38,171 bases of DNA from Streptomyces corallincola (GTDB taxonomy: Bacteria; Actinomycetota; Actinomycetes; Streptomycetales; Streptomycetaceae), in the NCBI RefSeq assembly GCF_019104725.1, contig NZ_JAHRXF010000054.1:1-38171 (forward strand). Reading direction: 5' to 3'. The position numbers were made by a program, and so were the translations under genes. The notes under the pieces were generated by a model. That model did no database searches, was not told the origin of the DNA, and saw only the letters and a program-made list of their open reading frames with translations. Of this stretch, positions 24,176 through 33,144 are shown piece by piece (position 1 is the stretch's first letter; each line of letters begins with the position of its first letter).

Positions 24176-24772
24176 ATGGCACCGCGCATCCTGCTCGCCC
24201 GGCACGGACAGACGGCCTGGTCGCTGTCCGGCAAGCACACCGGGCGTACGGACGTGCCGCTGCTGGAGGAGGGCCGACGCGGCGCCGAGCTCCTCGGCGA
24301 ACGCCTGCACCGGGCGCCGTTCGACGGCTTGGAGGGCGTCGAGGTGCGCACCAGCCCGCTGCTCCGCGCCCACGAGACCTGCGACATCGCGGGCTTCGGC
24401 GAACGCGCCACCCCCTGGGACGCGCTCCTGGAGTGGGACTACGGCGCCTACGAGGGCATGACCCCCGCCGAGATCCAGGCCGTCCGCCCCGGCTGGCTCA
24501 TCTGGCGCGACGGCGTCCCCGACGGCGAGACCCTTCCCGAGGTGACCGCCCGCGCCGACGCCGTCGTCAACTGGGCCCGCTCCGCCGACCGCGACGTCCT
24601 GATCTTCGCCCACGGCCACATCCTCCGCACCATCGCCGCCCGCTGGCTCACCCTCCCCACCTCCTTCGCCGCCCACCTCCGCCTCAACCCCACCTCCCTC
24701 TCCACCCTCAGCTGGGCCTACGGCCAACCAGCCCTGGAAACCTGGAACGAAACAGCCCACCTGCACCCGTAG
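24176..24772 (+). CDS. histidine phosphatase family protein
   Basis: A 198-aa member of the phosphoglycerate-mutase-like histidine phosphatases. Catalytic motifs: phospho-accepting LARHGQTAWS, EWDYGAYEGM, and the second His in IFAHGHILR. Conserved Arg (RTSPLLRAHET) completes the pocket. Substrate unknown; small sugar or nucleotide phosphates are typical. ATG 24176 is preceded by GGAAAGG. Transcribed away from the PAP2 gene and followed by three copies of a repeat element that may act as its terminator. Confidence 0.9.
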   Translation: MAPRILLARHGQTAWSLSGKHTGRTDVPLLEEGRRGAELLGERLHRAPFDGLEGVEVRTSPLLRAHETCDIAGFGERATPWDALLEWDYGAYEGMTPAEIQAVRPGWLIWRDGVPDGETLPEVTARADAVVNWARSADRDVLIFAHGHILRTIAARWLTLPTSFAAHLRLNPTSLSTLSWAYGQPALETWNETAHLHP

Positions 24773-24992
24773 CCAGGGGCGCCGATGCGGAAGACCCGCG
24801 GAGCAACCCCCTATAGGGGCGCGGGGAACTGCGCGACAGTCGAAAGCCAGGGGTGCCAACGCAAAAGAGCCGCAGTGCAACCCCCTAAAGGGGCGCGGGG
24901 AACTGCGCGACGGGCGAAGCCCAAGGGTGCCAACGCAAAAGACCCGCAGAGCAACCCCCTATAGGGGCGCGGGGAACGGCGCGACCAGCCAC
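24771..24992. repeat. three tandem copies of a 74-bp Streptomyces intergenic element
   Basis: The palindrome-bearing core AACCCCCTAWAGGGGCGCGG followed by GGAACTGCGCGAC occurs at 24805-24837, 24879-24911 and 24953-24985, exactly 74 bp apart, with conserved flanks (GGGTGCCAACGCAAAAGA, CCGCAGAGC). CCCCTATAGGGG can form a hairpin. I know this motif as frequent and dispersed in Streptomyces intergenic regions (REP-like). It lies between two convergent genes. Confidence 0.9.
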
Positions 24993-25044
24993 AGCGGACC
25001 GGCACACGATCACCCACGGCCACCCCCGCCCCGCGCACACACCC

Positions 25045-26526
25045 TCACCCCTTCCGGGACAACCCCCCGTGCCGATCAAGAAACTCGGACACCCCGGAAG
25101 CCCGCCGGTGAGGCAACAGCACCCGCGCGGTCCCCGCCAACATCCCCCGAATACGGGAAGACTGCACCTGCTCCAGCAGCGAGAGAACGTACACCGCCGC
25201 GGAAGCCGCCTCATCGGGCCGCCCCTCCCGCGCGAGATCATCGGCCAGCTCGGCGTTGTAGAGAGCGATGTTCCGCGTGAAATGAGGGTCCTGCAACCGA
25301 GCCGCCCGCCGGGCCTCCCGGGAGGCCCGGCGCCAGTCACCGAGCACGGACCAGCACTGCGCCTCCAGCGCCGCCAGCTCGGCCTCGCCGTAGAAGCTCA
25401 TCCACTCCGGGTCCGCCTCGGAAGCGCCCCGCGCGTACAACGCCTGCGCCCGCGCCAACGCCCGCTCGCACCCGGTGCGGTCCGCGAGCCCGGCCCACCC
25501 CCCGGCCTCCCGCAGCGCGAGCAGCGACATCAGCCGCGCGGACCCCAGCGGACGCGCGACCCGCTGCGCGGCCTGCGCGGCGCGCACCGCCTCGCGGGGC
25601 CGCCCCGCGTCCCGCGCGAGGAACGCCGTGTTGCAGAACGCGTGCGCCTCCAGCGCCGCGTCCTCCGTCATCCGGGCCGTCGCCAGCGCCTCCGCGTAGT
25701 GCGAGCGCGCCTCGTCGAACCGCCCGGAGTCGTGGGCCAGCCAGCCCACCGAGATGGCGAGTTCACCGGCGCCGGAGTGCAGCCGGTCCACGGTCGCCTG
25801 CCGGGTGGCACCGGCGTCCAGCAGCTCGTAGGCGGTCCGCAGCGGAGCGGCGGCGCGCCGGTAGAGCCCGTCCGCGCCGTGCCGGTCGTCCAGCAGCCGG
25901 ATACGCCGTACCGCCTCCTCCAGGGCGCTCGCCTCGGAGCCGCCCGGCCGCCGCGCCGCACGCGGCACGGGGGACACGGCGGGGAAGCCGGGCGCGGCGG
26001 ACGCGGGCCGGGCGAGCGCTCCGCCGCCCAGGGCGACGGCGGCCACGGTGGCACCACCGCCGGTCATGAATGCGCGACGCAGCACGTCGCTCTCCTCGTG
26101 GTTCAGGGGGCCGTTCTCGTACGGCTCCGGAGAGCCGCGCCGGTCCGACGGGTCGTACCGTTCCCGCGTGTCGTACGGATCGTCCGCCCCTGGTGTCTCC
26201 ATCGCCGGGGGCGGGACGGGCGCCGGGCGGGCCGCCCGGCCGCGCACCGACGAACGCGGCGCGAAGCCGAGATCGGTGAGCGTGCGGCCGGGGAACAGGT
26301 GCAGGAACACCCGCTCGTACGCGTAGTTGGGGCAGCGGATCTCACCGGCCTCCACGCGACCGACGTACCGCGCGTCGCAGCTCACCCGCTCCCCGATCTC
26401 GTGGGCGGCCCGCCGTACCAGCGCGGCGAACTCCGCCGGTGAACGGCGGCCGCGCAGCTGCCGGAAGGCGAGGTTGGGTGTCGGGGGCCGGTCGGGCTGG
26501 GCGGCGGACTCCGCTGGCGACGTCAT
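25045..26526 (-). CDS. NsdA-like HTH/TPR regulator
   Basis: A 493-aa protein with an N-terminal XRE-like region (NLAFRQLRGRRSPAEFAALV, RYVGRVEAGEIRCPNYAYER), a Pro-rich linker, a hydrophobic/Tat-like stretch (RRAFMTGGGATVAAVALGG) and a long helical C-terminus with tetratricopeptide-like repeats (HYAEALATARMTEDAALEAH, DWRRASREARRAARL). This layout matches NsdA and its paralogues, which influence sporulation and antibiotic production in Streptomyces; direct function here is inferred from that family. ATG 26526 is chosen because it puts the HTH near the start and has GAGAGGA upstream. Convergent with the histidine phosphatase gene across the repeat cluster. Confidence 0.78.
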   Translation of the reverse strand: MTSPAESAAQPDRPPTPNLAFRQLRGRRSPAEFAALVRRAAHEIGERVSCDARYVGRVEAGEIRCPNYAYERVFLHLFPGRTLTDLGFAPRSSVRGRAARPAPVPPPAMETPGADDPYDTRERYDPSDRRGSPEPYENGPLNHEESDVLRRAFMTGGGATVAAVALGGGALARPASAAPGFPAVSPVPRAARRPGGSEASALEEAVRRIRLLDDRHGADGLYRRAAAPLRTAYELLDAGATRQATVDRLHSGAGELAISVGWLAHDSGRFDEARSHYAEALATARMTEDAALEAHAFCNTAFLARDAGRPREAVRAAQAAQRVARPLGSARLMSLLALREAGGWAGLADRTGCERALARAQALYARGASEADPEWMSFYGEAELAALEAQCWSVLGDWRRASREARRAARLQDPHFTRNIALYNAELADDLAREGRPDEAASAAVYVLSLLEQVQSSRIRGMLAGTARVLLPHRRASGVSEFLDRHGGLSRKG

Positions 26527-26652
26527 GGCCGGGTCCTCTCGTACGAACCGTCGAACCATGCAGGGGGCAGGGCGGACGCGGGCCGTGTGACCCGTGTGAC
26601 GCGCTGACTCCGGCGAGCACGAACGTACCCGCTGTGCCGGACCCGCCACGCT

Positions 26653-26705
26653 GTGTTTGGCCACAAACCGGATATCTCATGCACGATCTGCCATGAACTG
26701 CCATG
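26653..26705. promoter_or_regulatory. dyad and direct repeats in divergent promoter region
   Basis: Between the NsdA-like gene and the Prim-Pol-like gene (284 bp, divergent) lie GTTTGGCCACAAAC (26653-26666, 5-bp arms) and two copies of CTGCCATG (26688-26695 and 26698-26705) spaced 10 bp, one helical turn. They are good candidates for a regulator site; TTGACG at 26707 could be a -35, but no convincing -10 follows. Confidence 0.4.
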
Positions 26706-26810
26706 CTTGACGGCGCACTTGTGCCGTAGCCAACGGCGCTCCCACGCGTTGGACATGTCGGACCGGAGACGTCGGGCCGGGAAGATCAGGGCATCGTGGT
26801 GGAGGTCGGG

Positions 26811-27245
26811 ATGCAGACCAGCCGGAACAACCCCCTCTGTACGGCGTCGGGCACGGCCCCGCCGACGGCGATGGCCGGCGGCACCGCACCGCGCGCCGAC
26901 GCCGTCTGGGACCTGGTGACCGTGCCCGCCCGGCAGGGCCTGGAAGCGGTGGACATCCTGCGCCGTGGCCCCGGCGAGCCGGTCGGGCCCGTGCTGCACG
27001 ACAACGGCTGCGACACCCTCGGTTTCCTCGTCCCGGCCGGTACCGCCGCCGCCTGGGACATGCCGGGCAGCACCTGCACCGGCACCAACGGGCGCGGCGC
27101 GCGGCTCGCCCCGCAGCCGCCCGTGGAGGGCTCGGACTGGCTGCTCCCGCCCGGTGACGCGGCCCTGCCCACCGACCCCGCCGTGCTGCGGCACGCGCTC
27201 GGCGAGGCGGCCCGGCTGATCGAGGCGGCCGACAGCCGCCGCTGA
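26811..27245 (+). CDS. small Prim-Pol-like protein
   Basis: A 144-aa protein whose pattern (WDLVTVPARQGLEAVDIL, GPVLHDNG, LGFLVPAGTAAAWDMPGS, DWLLPPGDAALPTDPAVLR) resembles the short primase-polymerase-like proteins of Streptomyces, as does the protein at 17484-18092. No catalytic acidic pair is visible. GGAGG (26801-26805) lies 5 nt before ATG 26811. Its role is unknown; it precedes the spermidine-synthase-fold gene by 46 bp and may be cotranscribed with it. Confidence 0.65.
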   Translation: MQTSRNNPLCTASGTAPPTAMAGGTAPRADAVWDLVTVPARQGLEAVDILRRGPGEPVGPVLHDNGCDTLGFLVPAGTAAAWDMPGSTCTGTNGRGARLAPQPPVEGSDWLLPPGDAALPTDPAVLRHALGEAARLIEAADSRR

Positions 27246-27291
27246 CCCGCCCGGTGCCGCGCCATCCCGCGCGGGCTGCGAAAATGGGCGG

Positions 27292-28155
27292 ATGGGCAGG
27301 TCGAGAAAGACGCGCGGGGCCGCCGCCGAGGCCGTGGTCGAACCGGTCGATGGCGGGCTCGCGCAGCTCGTGCCCGACCCCGACCGCGGCCGTGCCTGGA
27401 CGCTGCTGATCGACGGCGCCCCGCAGTCGCACGTCGATCTGGACGATCCCGCCCGGCTCTCCTTCGAGTACCAGCGCCGCCTGGGCCACGTCGTGGACCT
27501 CCTGGCTCCGCCCGGACGCCCGGTGCACGCGGTGCACCTCGGCGGCGGCGGATTCACCCTCGCCCGCTACGTCGCCGCCACCCGGCCCCGCTCCACCCAG
27601 CAGGTGATCGAACGCGACGCCGCCCTCGTCCAACTGGTCCGCCGCGAACTGCCGTTGGACCCCGCCGCGCGGATCAGGGTGCGTACGGCGGACGCCCGCG
27701 AAGGGCTCGCCAAGGTGCCGGACGGCTGGGCCGACCTGATCATCGCGGACGTCTTCAGCGGCGCCCGCACCCCCGCCCACCTCACCTCCACCGAGTTCCT
27801 CGACGAGGTCCGCCGCGCGCTGAAACCCTCCGGCGTCTACGCGGCCAACCTCGCCGACGGACCGCCGCTGACCCATCTGCGCGGCCAGACAGCCACCGCC
27901 GCCGACCGGTTCGCCGAGGTCGCCCTCATGGCCGACCCGGCCGTACTGCGCGGCAAACGCTTCGGCAACGCCGTCCTCATCGCCTCCGCGCTGCCCCTCC
28001 CGATCGCCGAACTCACCCGCCGCGCCGCCTCCGACCCCCACTCCGCCCGCCTCGAACACGGCCGCCCCCTGCTGGACTTCACCGGCGGCGCCCGCCCCGT
28101 CACCGACCTCCGCGCGGTCGCCTCCCCGGCACCACCGCCCTCGGTGTTCCGCTGA
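27292..28155 (+). CDS. spermidine synthase-like methyltransferase-fold protein
   Basis: A 287-aa soluble Rossmann-fold protein. The glycine-rich motif I is VHLGGGGFTLARYV, motif II acidic residue VIERDAALVQLVRRE, then RTADAREGLAKVP and ADLIIADVFSGARTP as in spermidine/spermine synthases. The gatekeeping active-site Asp and Tyr pattern of true spermidine synthases is incomplete, so it may be a paralogue with another substrate. ATG 27292 follows a weak purine stretch. It ends in a hairpin shared with bglC. Confidence 0.85.
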   Translation: MGRSRKTRGAAAEAVVEPVDGGLAQLVPDPDRGRAWTLLIDGAPQSHVDLDDPARLSFEYQRRLGHVVDLLAPPGRPVHAVHLGGGGFTLARYVAATRPRSTQQVIERDAALVQLVRRELPLDPAARIRVRTADAREGLAKVPDGWADLIIADVFSGARTPAHLTSTEFLDEVRRALKPSGVYAANLADGPPLTHLRGQTATAADRFAEVALMADPAVLRGKRFGNAVLIASALPLPIAELTRRAASDPHSARLEHGRPLLDFTGGARPVTDLRAVASPAPPPSVFR

Positions 28156-28159
28156 CCCC

Positions 28160-28179
28160 GCCCACCGGCCCCGGTGGGC
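28160..28179. terminator. bidirectional hairpin between methyltransferase-like gene and bglC
   Basis: GCCCACCGG and CCGGTGGGC form a perfect 9-bp stem with a CC loop, 4 bp after one stop codon and 7 bp after the other, in the 31-bp gap between convergent genes. Confidence 0.8.
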
Positions 28180-28186
28180 GAAGGGT

Positions 28187-29698
28187 TCAGGAAGCGGGCG
28201 GGATCGTGTGGGTCCGGGCGGCCTCGGCGTACCAGTGGGCGCTGGACTTCGGGGTGCGGGTCAGCGTCGGGTAGTCCACGTAGACCGCGCCGAAGCGCTT
28301 GCCGTAGCCGTAGGACCACTCGAAGTTGTCCATCAGGGACCACAGGTAGTAGCCGCGCACATCGGCGCCGTCCGCCAACGCGCGGTGCACCGCCCCGAGA
28401 TGGCCGTGCAGATAGGCGATGCGCTCGGGGTCGTGCACACGGCCGTCCGCGTCCGGGCGGTCGTCGTAGGCGGCGCCGTTCTCGGTGACGTACAGCGGCA
28501 GGCCCGGCGCCTCACGGGTGTAGCGCATCAGGAGTTCGTGCAGGCCGGTCGGGTCGATGGACCAGCCCATCTCGGTGCGCTCGCCCGGCGTGTGGTGGAA
28601 CAGCACGTCGTCCGCGCCCGGCCACGGCGAGTGCTCGCTCGCGCCGTGCCCGTCCGCGCCGTGCCCGCGCCCGCCGCCCTCCGCCGCCGAAACCAGCGCG
28701 GGCGTGTAGTAGTTGAGACCCAGCGCGTCCAACGAGGCCCGCGCGGCGCGCAGATCACCGTCCCGGACGAACGACCAGTCGGTCAGCGACCCCGTCGCCT
28801 TCAGCAGCGTCTTCGGGTACGACCCGTGCAGCATCGGCCCGTGGAAGATCCCGTTGGCCAGGTCGTCGATCCTCCGCGCCGCCGCCATGTTCGCCGGGCT
28901 CGGCGAAAGGGCTCGTACCACCGAGGAGTTGAGGCTGACCGCGATCCGGTTGCGGGTCGGCATGGACGCGCGCAGCGCCGCCGCGCCCAGCCCGTGGGCC
29001 AGGTTCAGATGGTGTGCCGCGCGCAGCGCCGCCACCGGATCGGTGCGCCCCGGCGCGTGCACCCCGGAGCCGTACCCCAGAAAGGCGCTGCACCAGGGCT
29101 CGTTGAGGGTGATCCAGCTCTGCACCCGGTCGCCCAGCGCCTCCCCGACCAGCCGCGCGTACTCCGCGAACCGGTACGCCGTCTCCCGCTCCGGCCAGCC
29201 GCCCGCGTCCTCCAACTCCTGCGGCAGATCCCAGTGGTAGAGGGTGATCGCCGGTTCGATCCCGGCCGCCAGCAGCTCGTCCACCAGCCGCCGGTAGAAG
29301 TCCAGCCCCACCTGCACCGCCGGACCCCGCCCGGTCGGCTGGACCCGCGACCACGACACCGAGAAGCGGTACGCGTTCACACCCAGCCGCGCCATCAGCG
29401 CGACGTCCTCGCGGTAGCGGTGGTAGTGGTCCACGGCGACGTCACCGGTGTCGCCGCCCGCCGTACGGCCCGGTGTGTGGCTGAACGTGTCCCAGATCGA
29501 CGGCGTACGGCCGCCCTCCCGCACCGCCCCCTCGATCTGGTACGCGGAGGTCGCCGCGCCCCAGAGGAAACCGGGCGGGAAGGACACGGCGGCCGCGGCC
29601 TCGGCGGCGTTGGCGTTGGCGTCGGCGTCGGGGGCGGTGGCGGTGGCCGGGGTGGCGGTCGGGGCCGGGGTCGTCGCGGGGGAAACGATGTCGGGCAT
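28187..29698 (-). CDS. bglC: GH1 beta-glucosidase
   Basis: A 503-aa family 1 glycoside hydrolase that hydrolyses cellobiose and cello-oligosaccharides to glucose inside the cell. The acid/base is Glu200 in TLNEPWC and the nucleophile Glu406 in YVTENGAAYDD; the N-terminal FPPGFLWGAATSAYQIEG is diagnostic. An Ala/Thr/Pro-rich, low-complexity extension of about 35 residues precedes it; it is not a signal peptide. ATG 29698 is taken because GGGAG, part of the CebR operator (29698-29711), is its ribosome site. It lies 67 bp after cebG and completes the ceb locus; the operator shows separate repression by CebR. Confidence 0.95.
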   Translation of the reverse strand: MPDIVSPATTPAPTATPATATAPDADANANAAEAAAAVSFPPGFLWGAATSAYQIEGAVREGGRTPSIWDTFSHTPGRTAGGDTGDVAVDHYHRYREDVALMARLGVNAYRFSVSWSRVQPTGRGPAVQVGLDFYRRLVDELLAAGIEPAITLYHWDLPQELEDAGGWPERETAYRFAEYARLVGEALGDRVQSWITLNEPWCSAFLGYGSGVHAPGRTDPVAALRAAHHLNLAHGLGAAALRASMPTRNRIAVSLNSSVVRALSPSPANMAAARRIDDLANGIFHGPMLHGSYPKTLLKATGSLTDWSFVRDGDLRAARASLDALGLNYYTPALVSAAEGGGRGHGADGHGASEHSPWPGADDVLFHHTPGERTEMGWSIDPTGLHELLMRYTREAPGLPLYVTENGAAYDDRPDADGRVHDPERIAYLHGHLGAVHRALADGADVRGYYLWSLMDNFEWSYGYGKRFGAVYVDYPTLTRTPKSSAHWYAEAARTHTIPPAS

Positions 29699-29711
29699 GG
29701 AAGCGCTCCCA
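29698..29711 (-). promoter_or_regulatory. CebR operator on bglC start
   Basis: TGGAAGCGCTCCCA differs by one base from the 14-bp CebR palindrome TGGGAGCGCTCCCA found perfect at 33145-33158. It covers the bglC ribosome site and touches its ATG, so bound CebR would block transcript elongation into bglC or its own initiation. Confidence 0.88.
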
Positions 29712-29765
29712 TGAAGTGGTCGTAGGGGGACCGACGGAATCAACGGGTGGGTGGAAAAGCGGAGT

Positions 29766-30683
29766 TCAGCCCTTCACCGCGCCCTGCATGATCCCGCCCA
29801 CGATCTGCTTGCCGAACAGCAGGAAGGCGATCAGCAGCGGCAGCGTGCCGAGCAGCGCGCCCGCCATGATCACGGCCTGGTCCGGGACGTACCCGGTGCC
29901 GAGCGAGTTCAGCGCGACCTGCACGGTCGGGTTCTGCTGGTTGAGGGCGATGATCGGCCAGAGGAAGTCGTTCCAGGCGAACACGAAGGTCAGCAGGCCG
30001 AGCACCGCCATCGCGGGCCGGGCCGCCGGGAACACCACGTGCCACACCACCCGCAGACTGCTCGCGCCGTCCACCCGCGCCGCCTCGATCAGCTCGGACG
30101 GCAGCGCCTGGAGCAGGTACTGCCGCATGAAGAACGTACCGAACGCCGTCACCAGGCTCGGCAGGATCACCGTCTGGAGCTGGTTCGACCAGCCCAGGTC
30201 GGCGATCCACAAGTACAGCGGTACGACGGCCAGTTGGGGCGGGACCATCATCGTGCCGATGGTCAGCAGCAACAGCAGCGCCGAGAACCGGAACCGCAGC
30301 TTGGCGAAGGCGAACCCGGCCAGCGTGGAGAACACCACGGTGCTCACCGTGATCGTCCCCGCCACGATCACCGAGTTGAGCATGGCCGTACCCAACCCGG
30401 CCTGCTCCCAGGCGGCTTGGAGGTTCTTGAACAGGTTGCCGCCGAACCACAGCGGCGGCGGGGTCTGCGCCAGCCGCCGGTCGGTGCGGGAGGCGGCGAC
30501 AGCCGTCCACACCAGGGGCGCCAGCGAGGCCAGCGCGAACACCACCAGCACGACGTACGTCAGCGGCCCGGCGTGCAGCTGCTTCCCGGCGCCCGTCATC
30601 CGCCCGCGCCGGGAACCCCGCGCCCGCCGCGCGTCACGCACCGCGACCTGGGCCGGGGGAAGGGACAACTCACTCACTGTCAT
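29766..30683 (-). CDS. cebG: cello-oligosaccharide ABC permease CebG
   Basis: A 305-aa MalG-type permease with six predicted helices (LTYVVLVVFALASLAPLVWT through LIAFLLFG) and the coupling loop EAARVDGASSLRVVWHVVFP. It pairs with CebF to form the membrane channel for cellobiose and cellotriose. The ATG overlaps the cebF stop as ATGA (4 bp). The ATPase is expected to be the shared MsiK, encoded elsewhere. Confidence 0.92.
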   Translation of the reverse strand: MTVSELSLPPAQVAVRDARRARGSRRGRMTGAGKQLHAGPLTYVVLVVFALASLAPLVWTAVAASRTDRRLAQTPPPLWFGGNLFKNLQAAWEQAGLGTAMLNSVIVAGTITVSTVVFSTLAGFAFAKLRFRFSALLLLLTIGTMMVPPQLAVVPLYLWIADLGWSNQLQTVILPSLVTAFGTFFMRQYLLQALPSELIEAARVDGASSLRVVWHVVFPAARPAMAVLGLLTFVFAWNDFLWPIIALNQQNPTVQVALNSLGTGYVPDQAVIMAGALLGTLPLLIAFLLFGKQIVGGIMQGAVKG

Positions 30684-31705
30684 TGGGACTTCCTCAGCCG
30701 TCGGGTCAGCAGCATGTTGACGGCGGCGACCACCAGCAGGATCAGGAACATCGACCAGGCGATGGCGGACGCCTTGCCGAGGTTGCCGATGATCCAGCCC
30801 TGGTCGTACATGTACAGACCGAGGGTCTGGTACTGGTGCTCCGAGCCGCCCTTGGACCCGCTCACCCCGCCGAACAGCAGCGGCTCACCGAAGAGCTGGG
30901 TCGCGCCGATGGTGGAGACGACCACGGTGAACAGCACGGTCGGCCGGAGCTGCGGAATGGTCACGTGCCGGAACTGCTGCCAGCGGTTGGCGCCGTCCAG
31001 CGCCGCCGACTCGTACAGATCGGCCGGGATCGCCTGCATCGCGGCGAGGTAGATCAGCGCGTTGTACCCGGTCCACCGCCACACCACGATCGAGGACACC
31101 GCGAACTGCGAACCCCAGTCCGACTCACGCCAGTTGACCGGCCCGACGCCCACGAAGTGCAGCAGCCAGTTCACCAGGCCGCCGTCGAAGGAGTACAGCA
31201 GCGTGAACACCAGCGTCGCCGCCGCGACCGAGGTGGCGTACGGCGTCAGCATCACCACCCGCCACACGGTCGAGCCGCGCAGCCGGTAGTTGAGCAGATG
31301 CGCCAGCCAGATCGCCGCCGCGAGCTGCGGCACGGTGGAGATCACCCCGATGGTGAACGTGTTCTTCACGGCGTTCCAGAAGAAGTCCGAGGAGAACAGG
31401 TTCGTGTAGTTGGCGAGCCCCGCCCAGGTCTGCCGGTCCAGCGCGGAGAGCTGCACGTCGTGCAGCGAGTACCACGCCGTGTACAGCAGCGGGACCAGCG
31501 TGAACGCGCCGAACAGCAGGAAGAAGGGGGAGACGAAGGCGTACGGCGACGCCTTCATGTCCCAGCGGTACAGCCGACGGCGCCAGGAGTCGGCGCCGTC
31601 CGGCGCACCGCGACCGTGAGCACCCCGGGCCGCGCCCGGCGGGGTGCCGGGCGCGGCCTCGGCGCTCGGCGCGGAGTGCGCGAGTGCCTGCTTGGAGACG
31701 GTCAC
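30680..31705 (-). CDS. cebF: cello-oligosaccharide ABC permease CebF
   Basis: A 341-aa MalF-type permease: a polar Ala/Pro-rich N-terminus, then helices from YAFVSPFFLLFGAFTLVPLL, and the EAA-type loop ESAALDGANRWQQFRHVTIP. GTG 31705 overlaps the cebE stop as GTGA. It is the second gene of cebEFG. Confidence 0.92.
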   Translation of the reverse strand: MTVSKQALAHSAPSAEAAPGTPPGAARGAHGRGAPDGADSWRRRLYRWDMKASPYAFVSPFFLLFGAFTLVPLLYTAWYSLHDVQLSALDRQTWAGLANYTNLFSSDFFWNAVKNTFTIGVISTVPQLAAAIWLAHLLNYRLRGSTVWRVVMLTPYATSVAAATLVFTLLYSFDGGLVNWLLHFVGVGPVNWRESDWGSQFAVSSIVVWRWTGYNALIYLAAMQAIPADLYESAALDGANRWQQFRHVTIPQLRPTVLFTVVVSTIGATQLFGEPLLFGGVSGSKGGSEHQYQTLGLYMYDQGWIIGNLGKASAIAWSMFLILLVVAAVNMLLTRRLRKSQ

Positions 31706-33027
31706 TGGCCGAGCACGTCCTTGATCTCCTTGGTCGCGGCCTCCCAGCCCTGCGCCGGGGACTTGCCCTTCTGCTCGACCTGGAGGATGCCGATGTCGGT
31801 GAGCGCGCCCCGGATCGGCTGGTCCTTCGGGCCCATGTACTGGCTCGGGATGGTCTTCGCGGCGTCGGAGAAGATCTGGGTGAGCGGCGCGTCGGAGAAG
31901 TACGCGGTCGTCTCGGCGGCCGGCTTCAGACCGCCGTACGCGGCCGGGGTGGACGGGAAGCTGGCCTGCTTGGCGAAGACCTTCGCCTGCTGCTCGGGCG
32001 CGGTCAGCCACTTGGCGAGCGCGACGGCCTCCTTCTGGTGCTTGCCCGCGGTGGGCACCCCGATGAAGGACCCGCCCCAGTTCGCGGCGGTCGGCGCGGC
32101 GGCCACGTCCCACTTGCCCTTGCCCGCGTCACCGGACTTCTGCTCGATGTACCCGATCATCCACGCCGGGCAGGCGACCGTGGCGAAGCCCGCGTTGGCG
32201 TACGCCTGGTCCCAGGTCGGGTCGAACTGCTTCAGCTTGGCGGACATGTCGCTGGTGGCGACGCTCATCGCCACGTCCCACGCCTTCTTCACACCCGGCG
32301 ACCTGTCCCAGGCGACCTTGCCGTCCTTGTCGTAGTACGCCTCGCTCTCGCCGCCGATCGCCGCGTTGTACACGGAGCTGGCCGAGTCCACGAACTTGGT
32401 GCCCTTGGGCGCCTTCTTCATGTACCGCTTGCCGACATCGACGTACTTGGCCCAGTCGCCCTGCCACATCTTCGCCAACTCGGCCCGGTCGGTGGGGAGT
32501 CCGGCCTTCTGGAACAGGTCCTTGCGGTAACAGATCGCCATCGGACCGATGTCGGTGCCGAGCCCGATCAACTTGCCTTCCTTGGTGGTGGCCTGGGCGT
32601 TCTTCCAGTCCAGCCACTGCGACTTGTCCACGTCCTTGCCCAGATCGACGAACTTGCCCGCCTGGGTCTGTACGGCCTCGGTGATGTTGCCGATCTCGAT
32701 GGCCTGGATGTCGTCGGTGCCGGAACCGGCCTGGAGGCGGGTGAGCACCTTCGGCCAGTACACGTCGGTGCGGGTGGTGACGTTCTCCTTGATCGTGATG
32801 TCCGGGTGCAGCTTCATGTACTCGTCGTACAGCCCCGACTGCTTGTAGCCGAAGACGCCGAAGGTCCCGACGGTCAGCGTGGTCTTCCCACCGCCCCCGC
32901 CGCTGCCGCCGTCCCCGTCGGAGCCGTCGTCCGAGTCGTTGGCGCAGCCGGCCAGCAGCCCGGTGGCCAGCGCGGCGACGACCGCGAAGGTCCCCAGGGC
33001 GCGGGTCCGGCGGATGCTCGTGCGCAT
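31702..33027 (-). CDS. cebE: cellobiose/cellotriose-binding lipoprotein CebE
   Basis: A 441-aa extracytoplasmic solute-binding lipoprotein (SBP_bac_1). Lipobox LLAGC with Cys28, a Gly/Asp/Ser linker, then the sugar-binding fold (TLTVGTFGVFGYKQSGLYDEY, ITIKENVTTRTDVYWPKV, DDIQAIEIGN, WGGSFIGVPTAGKHQKEAV). CebE captures cello-oligosaccharides from cellulose breakdown for CebFG import. AGGAGG lies 6 nt before ATG 33027. The perfect CebR operator 118 bp upstream controls the operon. Confidence 0.93.
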   Translation of the reverse strand: MRTSIRRTRALGTFAVVAALATGLLAGCANDSDDGSDGDGGSGGGGGKTTLTVGTFGVFGYKQSGLYDEYMKLHPDITIKENVTTRTDVYWPKVLTRLQAGSGTDDIQAIEIGNITEAVQTQAGKFVDLGKDVDKSQWLDWKNAQATTKEGKLIGLGTDIGPMAICYRKDLFQKAGLPTDRAELAKMWQGDWAKYVDVGKRYMKKAPKGTKFVDSASSVYNAAIGGESEAYYDKDGKVAWDRSPGVKKAWDVAMSVATSDMSAKLKQFDPTWDQAYANAGFATVACPAWMIGYIEQKSGDAGKGKWDVAAAPTAANWGGSFIGVPTAGKHQKEAVALAKWLTAPEQQAKVFAKQASFPSTPAAYGGLKPAAETTAYFSDAPLTQIFSDAAKTIPSQYMGPKDQPIRGALTDIGILQVEQKGKSPAQGWEAATKEIKDVLGQ

Positions 33028-33144
33028 TGCGTCCTCCTGTTGCCTCGACGTGCCGACTTCCGGCCAACTCATCTCCAGGGCAGTCCTGTTGAGGAGTCAC
33101 GACCCGGTCGGGGAACGTGCGGGATGTGTAGGGGTCAGGTAGCG

